Of a stretch of DNA of 40,383 nt, positions 33,030 through 40,383 are shown in pieces. The notes beneath the pieces are model-generated. The model worked only from the letters and a program-made list of their open reading frames with translations. It was not told the DNA's origin and searched no databases. Every line of letters starts with the position of its first letter. Within the stretch, counting starts at the first letter, position 1. The translations under genes and the position numbers were made by a program. Source of the DNA: Pseudomonadota bacterium (lineage in GTDB: Bacteria > Pseudomonadota > Alphaproteobacteria > Rhizobiales > Rhizobiaceae); contig JAEYRU010000294.1 of assembly GCA_023435335.1 (NCBI GenBank), positions 1-40,383 on the forward strand, given 5' to 3'.

Positions 33030-34400
33030 CTACCGCCGGCTCACCCGCATCGGCAACCCGCCCTCGGGCTGCGTGGTGAGCTTCTGCACCGGCCACGGCT
33101 TCGTCTCCGGCAGCGTGTCGAAGCGGAAGCGAGAAAGAAGCACTGCCAGGATGATGACCGCCTCCTGCATGGCGAAACTCGCACCGATGCAGACGCGCGG
33201 GCCCGCGCCGAAGGGCAGATACTGGTAGCGGTCGAGCGTCTCGCGGTTGCCGGGATGGAAGCGCTCGGGCAGGAAGGCGTTCGGCCTGTCCCACAGCTTG
33301 CGGTGCCGGTGGATGGTCCAGGGCATGATCAGGATCTGCGCTCCGCGCCCGATCTTTAGGCTTCGGTACTGGTCGTCCTCGATCGCCTCGCGGTTGATCG
33401 ACGGCGCAGGCGGATAAAGCCGCATCGCTTCCTCGAAGGCTGACCGTGTCAGCGGCATGCGCTCGAGCCATTTCACCGGGTCCGGCTCCTCGGCCAGCAC
33501 CTGGTCGATTTCCTCTTCGATCGGCTCGCGTTCCCACGGCGCCTGCGCGAGGCAGTAGACCGTCCAGCCGAGGGCCCGCGCCGTCGTCTCGTGACCCGCG
33601 CCGATGAAGGTGATGATGTTGTCCTCGATCTCGCTGCGCGTCAGCCCGTCAGGCCCCTCGGCCTTGAGCAGCAGCGTGAGGAAGTCGTCCGGCGTACCGC
33701 CCGGATCGCGGGCCAGCTTCTCCCTGCGCTGGTCGACAGTCTCGGCCACGATGCGGCGGAAGAAGGCCATGGTGGAACGCCCGCGCAGGCGGGTGATGCG
33801 CGGCAGCCAGTCGGGCGCGCGCAATATGTCGAGCGGATCGACGCGCGCCATCGTCTCGAACAGCCGGTCGACCTGCTTCTCGAATTCACCCTGCGCACCC
33901 GCGATCTCGCCCGAAAACAGCGTCTCGGCGAGGATTTCGTAGGTCACCGCCGTCATGTCGCGGGCGATGTCGGCGCGGTCGACCCCTTCGTAGCGCGCGG
34001 CGAAGGCCTGCGTACGCGCCAGCATGGGTCTGGCGAAGTTGAAAATGTGGCGCGGCGTGAACACCGGCGCCATCGCCTTGCGCGACCGCCTCCACACGTC
34101 GCCCTCGGCAGTCAGCAAGCCGTCGCGCAGGATCGGCCGCAGGATCTTCTGCCGCACCCGCGCCATGCGGTAGTTCTTCACGTTGTCGACGAGCACGTGG
34201 CGCACCAGCCCGGGATCATTGGCGATCACCAGCGGCCCGCCCACCCCGGTGCGGATCGATATCCAGGGTTCGTTGTAGGAGGGCTCGCCCCACAGCTCGA
34301 GCGGGTTGCGGTAGAGGACACCCAGCATCTGCAGCAAGGTCGGCGGCTTGGCGCGCGGCCTGGGCGCGGGCGGCTCGTAGGGGGCAGGCTTGGCATCCAT
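33030..34400 (-). CDS. cytochrome P450
   Basis: A 456-residue soluble P450 monooxygenase. The heme-binding motif FGAGPRVCIG carries Cys404. The I-helix oxygen-activation motif AGHETT is at 268-273, the K-helix ExxR is EAMR at 324-327, and RFHP is at 380-383. No membrane anchor is seen; the N-terminus is proline-rich. The ATG at 34400 has GAGAGGTC upstream. No ferredoxin partner gene is adjacent; the fpr at 23854 could supply electrons, but that is speculation. The pattern is closer to class-I P450s with fatty-acid-hydroxylase-like sequence (PPAPSINREA). Substrate unknown. It is divergent from gyrB. Confidence 0.93.
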   Translation of the reverse strand: MDAKPAPYEPPAPRPRAKPPTLLQMLGVLYRNPLELWGEPSYNEPWISIRTGVGGPLVIANDPGLVRHVLVDNVKNYRMARVRQKILRPILRDGLLTAEGDVWRRSRKAMAPVFTPRHIFNFARPMLARTQAFAARYEGVDRADIARDMTAVTYEILAETLFSGEIAGAQGEFEKQVDRLFETMARVDPLDILRAPDWLPRITRLRGRSTMAFFRRIVAETVDQRREKLARDPGGTPDDFLTLLLKAEGPDGLTRSEIEDNIITFIGAGHETTARALGWTVYCLAQAPWEREPIEEEIDQVLAEEPDPVKWLERMPLTRSAFEEAMRLYPPAPSINREAIEDDQYRSLKIGRGAQILIMPWTIHRHRKLWDRPNAFLPERFHPGNRETLDRYQYLPFGAGPRVCIGASFAMQEAVIILAVLLSRFRFDTLPETKPWPVQKLTTQPEGGLPMRVSRR

Positions 34401-34534
34401 GAAGCGACCTCTCGGAGGGATGTAGGCGGGCGCGGCTTCGCCGGCAAACAGTACCGCATAGTGGACAGCGACGGGGGCGAAATGGCGGCAACGGGGCGGG
34501 ACCGGCTAATCCCCACCCAAACACCCGGCAAAAC

Positions 34535-34563
34535 TTGGAAAATCGGCCCCGAACGCCTATATC
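34535..34563 (+). promoter_or_regulatory. gyrB promoter
   Basis: TTGGAA (34535-34540) and TATATC (34558-34563) are separated by exactly 17 nt, and the sequence around them (CTTGG...CCTATATC) fits the rhizobial sigma-70 consensus CTTGAC-N17-CTATAT. Transcription would start near 34570, leaving a leader of about 67 nt before the gyrB ATG. Confidence 0.65.
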
Positions 34564-34636
34564 TCGAAGGTCTGCCGGTCACCGATTCGGCACGGCGCGC
34601 ATGGGTGCGCCGATGCAGTTCTGTAAATGGATTTTC

Positions 34637-37107
<2,471 letters not shown>

Positions 37108-37111
<4 letters not shown>

Positions 37112-37119
37112 CCGGCTAG
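37108..37119. other. palindrome formed by the convergent gyrB and hutU stop codons
   Basis: CTAGCCGGCTAG is a perfect 12-bp palindrome. It contains the TAG stop of gyrB and the TAG stop of hutU on the opposite strand, with 4 nt between them. No intrinsic terminator fits between the genes. Confidence 0.7.
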
Positions 37120-38789
37120 TTGCCGAGGATCCCGGGCAGCCGCAGCCCGTTGTCGCGCGCACAGTCGAGCGCGATGTCGTAGCCGGCGTCGGCATGGCGC
37201 ATGACGCCGCTGGCCGGGTCGTTCCACAGCACCCGCTCCAGCCGACTTGCCGCCGCCTCCGTGCCGTCGGCGACGATCACCATGCCGGCATGCTGCGAAA
37301 AGCCCATGCCGACGCCGCCGCCATGATGCAGCGACACCCAGGTCGCGCCCGAGGCGCAGTTGAGCAGCGCGTTGAGCAGCGGCCAGTCGGACACCGCGTC
37401 GGAGCCGTCCTTCATCGCCTCGGTCTCGCGGTTGGGCGAGGCGACCGAGCCTGAATCGAGGTGGTCGCGGCCGATCACGACGGGCGCCTTGAGCTCGCCC
37501 TTCGCCACCATCTCGTTGAAGGCGAGGCCCAGGCGGTGCCGGTCGCCAAGCCCTACCCAGCAGATTCGCGCCGGCAGGCCCTGGAAGGAAATCCGTTCCT
37601 TCGCCATGTCGAGCCAGCGATGCAAATGCGTGTTGCCGGGCGTCAGCTCCTTCACCTTGGCGTCGGTGCGATAGATGTCTTCCGGGTCGCCCGACAGCGC
37701 GGCCCAGCGGAACGGACCGACGCCGCGGCAGAAGAGCGGGCGGATATAGGCCGGCACGAAGCCGGGAAAGGCGAAGGCGTTTTCGAAACCCTCCTCCTTC
37801 GCCACCTGGCGGATGTTGTTGCCGTAGTCGAGCGTCGGCACGCCGTCGTTCCAGAAAGCCACCATCGCCTCGACATGCTCGCGCATGGACGCGCGCGCTG
37901 CCTTCTCCACCGCCTTCGGGTCGCTCTCGCGCCTCGCCCGCCATTCCGCCAGCGACCAGCCCCTAGGCAGGTAACCGTTGAGCGGGTCGTGCGCCGAGGT
38001 CTGGTCGGTCAGCAGGTCGGGTCGGACGCCGCGTCGCAGAAGCTCCGGCACGATTTCGGCCGCGTTGCCGAGCAGGCCGACCGATTTCGCCTCGCCGGCC
38101 TTCGTCCAGCGCTCGATCATGGCGAGCGCCTCGTCGATCGAGGTCGCCTTCTCGTCGAGATAGCGGGTTCGCAGGCGGAAATCGATGCGGGTCTCGTCGC
38201 ATTCGACGGCGAGGCAGCACGCGCCGGCCATCACGGCCGCCAGCGGCTGCGCGCCGCCCATGCCGCCCAGCCCGGCGGTCAGCAGCCATTTTCCCTTGAG
38301 GTTGCCGCCGTAGTGCTGTCGGCCGGCCTCCACGAAGGTCTCGTAGGTGCCCTGTACGATGCCCTGCGTGCCGATATAGATCCAGGAACCGGCCGTCATC
38401 TGGCCGTACATCATCAGCCCCTTTCTATCGAGCTCGTGAAAATGGTCCCAGTCGGCCCAGTGCGGGACAAGGTTGGAGTTGGCGATCAGCACGCGCGGCG
38501 CGTCCGGGTGGGTGCGGAACACGCCGACCGGCTTGCCCGACTGCACCAGCAGGGTCTCGTCTTCGCCCAGCGTCTTCAGTGTGGCGACGATGCGGTCGAA
38601 ATCGTCCCAGGTGCGTGCCGCCCGCCCGATGCCGCCGTAGACGACCAGCTCGTTGGGATTCTCGGCCACGTCGGGGTCGAGATTGTTCATCAGCATCCTG
38701 AGCGGCGCTTCGGTAAGCCAGCTCTTCGCGCTGATCTGGGGGCCGCGCGGTGCGCGTATTTCTCTGATGTTGTGGCGGGGGTCGGTCAT
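37116..38789 (-). CDS. hutU: urocanate hydratase
   Basis: A 557-residue cytoplasmic enzyme that converts urocanate to imidazolonepropionate with tightly bound NAD+. The NAD-binding loop GLGGMGGAQPLA is at residues 173-184. Cys410 in GLPARICWVGLG matches the essential cysteine of the Pseudomonas enzyme in both context and number. The length is normal. GGAGACC precedes the ATG at 38789, which overlaps the hutG stop by 4 nt (ATGA). It is the last gene of the hutH-hutG-hutU run in the window. Confidence 0.97.
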   Translation of the reverse strand: MTDPRHNIREIRAPRGPQISAKSWLTEAPLRMLMNNLDPDVAENPNELVVYGGIGRAARTWDDFDRIVATLKTLGEDETLLVQSGKPVGVFRTHPDAPRVLIANSNLVPHWADWDHFHELDRKGLMMYGQMTAGSWIYIGTQGIVQGTYETFVEAGRQHYGGNLKGKWLLTAGLGGMGGAQPLAAVMAGACCLAVECDETRIDFRLRTRYLDEKATSIDEALAMIERWTKAGEAKSVGLLGNAAEIVPELLRRGVRPDLLTDQTSAHDPLNGYLPRGWSLAEWRARRESDPKAVEKAARASMREHVEAMVAFWNDGVPTLDYGNNIRQVAKEEGFENAFAFPGFVPAYIRPLFCRGVGPFRWAALSGDPEDIYRTDAKVKELTPGNTHLHRWLDMAKERISFQGLPARICWVGLGDRHRLGLAFNEMVAKGELKAPVVIGRDHLDSGSVASPNRETEAMKDGSDAVSDWPLLNALLNCASGATWVSLHHGGGVGMGFSQHAGMVIVADGTEAAASRLERVLWNDPASGVMRHADAGYDIALDCARDNGLRLPGILGN

Positions 38790-39604
38790 TTCCGGTCTCC
38801 GGCTGCGGCGGCCATTCCGCGCGCGATCGCCTCGATCCGCTCGAGAATGGCGCGAAGGTGAAGGCGAAGGGCGGCCGCCCTGTCCTCGTCATATGCGAAG
38901 GGCGGCGCTTCGGATTCCAGATAGGCCGACTGGGCGATCTCCATCTGGATCGCGTGGATGCCCTCTTCGGGATTGCCGTAATGCCTGGTGGTCCAGCCGC
39001 CGCGGAAGCGGCCATTGACGACGTGGGTGTAGCCTTCGGCAGACCCGGCCATGGCAGCCGCTGCCGCCTCGACAGCGGGCGCGCACGTCCGGCCATTGTC
39101 CGTGCCGATGTTGAAATCCGGCAGCACACCGTCGAACAGGAAGGGACAGCGCGAGCGGATCGAGTGGCAGTCATAAAGGACCACGACACCGTGTAGCGCC
39201 TTCACCCGATCGATCTCGGCTTCCAGCGCGGCGTGGTAGGGCCGATGGAAGTGATCGAGGCGGTCCGCCACGTCTGCCTCGCCAGGTTCTTCGCCGTTTT
39301 TCCAGATCGGCCGGTCGTCGAAATCCGTCAGCGAGATGAGCCCGGTCGTGTTCTGGCCGGGATAGAGACTCGCGCCGGAGGGATCGCGGTTCGCGTCGAT
39401 GACGTAGCGGTGGAAGGTGGCGCGGACCGTGGTCGCGTCCGGCAGCAGCCCATCATAGAGGCGGTCGACGTGCCAGTCGGTGTCGCGCAACGCACGGCCC
39501 TCTTTGTTGAGCCGGCTCAATATGTCGTAAGGCACGTGCGTGGCCACGTGGGGAAAGGCGAGGATGACCGGCGAGGAGCCGGGGGAGACAAGGACGGGAG
39601 TCAT
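38786..39604 (-). CDS. hutG: N-formylglutamate deformylase
   Basis: A 272-residue N-formylglutamate amidohydrolase that releases formate and glutamate in the last step of the five-step histidine route. Motifs include AFPHVATHVP near the N-terminus, DANRDPSG, YDCHSIRS at about residue 144 and GGWTTRHYGNPEEGIHAIQMEI. This is the deformylase type, not the arginase-like formimidoylglutamase, so a HutF deiminase is expected elsewhere. The ATG at 39604 overlaps the hutH stop and the stop overlaps the hutU start, each by 4 nt, so the three genes are translationally coupled. Confidence 0.94.
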   Translation of the reverse strand: MTPVLVSPGSSPVILAFPHVATHVPYDILSRLNKEGRALRDTDWHVDRLYDGLLPDATTVRATFHRYVIDANRDPSGASLYPGQNTTGLISLTDFDDRPIWKNGEEPGEADVADRLDHFHRPYHAALEAEIDRVKALHGVVVLYDCHSIRSRCPFLFDGVLPDFNIGTDNGRTCAPAVEAAAAAMAGSAEGYTHVVNGRFRGGWTTRHYGNPEEGIHAIQMEIAQSAYLESEAPPFAYDEDRAAALRLHLRAILERIEAIARGMAAAAGDRK

Positions 39605-40383
39605 GGCGCCAGCCCCGGCAAGATCCCTTCACTGACGCTCGCGTTCAGCGCGCCGGAGCGAACGAGTTCCTCCGCCGCCGCGAGATCGCCCGCCATGTAG
39701 CGGTCGGCCTCCAGCGGCGGCACCGCGCCACGGATCGCCGCATGCGCGCGCGAAAGTTCGGAACTGGTCTTCAGCGGCGCGCGCAGGTCGACGCCTTGGG
39801 CGGCGGTGACGGCCTCGATGCCGATAACGCCGAAGAGGTTGTCCGTCATGGCGAGCAGCCGGCGGGCGCCGTGGCAGGCCATGGAAACGTGGTCTTCCTG
39901 GTCGGCGGAGGTCGGCGTGGAATCGACCGAGGCGGGGTGCGCCATCTGCTTGTTTTCGCTCATCAGCGCGGCCGACGTCACCTCCGCGATCATCATGCCG
40001 GAGTTGAGCCCCGGATCGCGGGCGAGGAAGGGCGGCAGGCCGTGCGAGAGTTTGGGGTCGACCAGCAGCGCCACGCGCCGCTGCGCGATTGCGCCGATCT
40101 CGCAGATGGCGAGCGCGATCTGGTCGGCGGCGAAGGCGACGGGCTCGGCGTGGAAATTGCCGCCCGACACGACGGAACCGTCGGAGAGGACCAGCGGGTT
40201 GTCGGTGACGGCGTTGGCCTCGATTTCCAAGGTCCGTGCTGCCATGCGCAGAACGTCCAGGCAGGCGCCGTCCACCTGCGGCTGGCAGCGAATGCAGTAG
40301 GGATCCTGCACGCGTTCGTCGCCGTCGCGGTGGCTCTCGCGGATCTCCGAGCCGTCGAGCAGTCGCCAGAGCGCGGCGGCCGT
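39601..40383 (-). CDS. hutH: histidine ammonia-lyase, C-terminal part (cut by window edge)
   Basis: The last 260 residues of HutH, which removes ammonia from histidine to give urocanate. The frame is open to the window edge, so the N-terminal half with the MIO-forming Ala-Ser-Gly lies outside. Visible family segments are QDPYCIRCQPQV, ANAVTDNPLV, SGGNFHAEPVAFAAD, AEVTSAALMSENK and SVDSTPTSADQEDHVSMA. The stop overlaps the hutG start (ATGA). As the first of the three hut genes seen here, it is probably preceded by other hut genes or the promoter beyond the edge. Confidence 0.95.
   Translation of the reverse strand, partial: TAAALWRLLDGSEIRESHRDGDERVQDPYCIRCQPQVDGACLDVLRMAARTLEIEANAVTDNPLVLSDGSVVSGGNFHAEPVAFAADQIALAICEIGAIAQRRVALLVDPKLSHGLPPFLARDPGLNSGMMIAEVTSAALMSENKQMAHPASVDSTPTSADQEDHVSMACHGARRLLAMTDNLFGVIGIEAVTAAQGVDLRAPLKTSSELSRAHAAIRGAVPPLEADRYMAGDLAAAEELVRSGALNASVSEGILPGLAP

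Overview
The window is GC-rich chromosomal DNA from an alphaproteobacterium, most likely order Hyphomicrobiales (Rhizobiales) and probably the Phyllobacteriaceae (Mesorhizobium-like). The basis is the trpF-trpB-trpA-accD-folC order, an AccD without zinc-ribbon cysteines, a DivL-type histidine kinase with tyrosine at the phosphoacceptor position, a TsaE-AmgK fusion, the ptsM-ptsH-ahcY group and a DUF2852 protein. No rRNA, tRNA, CRISPR array, prophage or insertion sequence was found. Taxonomy is inferred from gene families and recalled gene order, not from a database search.

Layout. 1-2130: alpha/beta hydrolase and a BenE-type transporter. 2236-3736: DUF2852 protein, a 59-residue cysteine-rich protein on the minus strand (2740-2919), and a YgjP-type metallopeptidase. 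3811-9338 (plus): trpF, trpB, an unrecognised 139-residue ORF between trpB and trpA, then trpA, accD and folC, closed by a bidirectional terminator. 9403-21217 (minus): divL, tsaE-amgK, murU, addB, addA and trxA; the first five genes are joined by successive 4-nt ATGA stop/start overlaps. 21425-23653 (minus): ptsM (EIIA-Man), ptsH and ahcY, with an operator-like palindrome before ahcY. 23854-24681 (minus): ferredoxin-NADP reductase.

24878-32945 is an accessory metabolic block: hydantoinase/oxoprolinase subunits A and B plus a small membrane protein (plus strand); a TRAP solute-binding protein with no membrane subunits nearby, an unknown ORF and a GntR/FCD regulator (minus); and a short MetE-like methyltransferase (plus). 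GTATAC-type dyads lie before hyuA, dctP and gntR, so the regulator may control the block. 33030-34400 is a cytochrome P450 (minus), divergent from gyrB (34637-37111, plus), which has a good promoter. 37116 to the end holds hutH (partial), hutG and hutU (minus), for histidine breakdown through N-formylglutamate.

How the genes work together. The plus operon links tryptophan synthesis, malonyl-CoA formation and folate polyglutamylation. The divL operon ties a cell-cycle regulator to tRNA t6A modification, cell-wall sugar recycling and double-strand break repair. The points that most merit checking are the orphan ORF in the trp operon, the small cysteine-rich protein, the candidate GntR regulon with a possible ATT start, and the divL-to-addA overlap chain.
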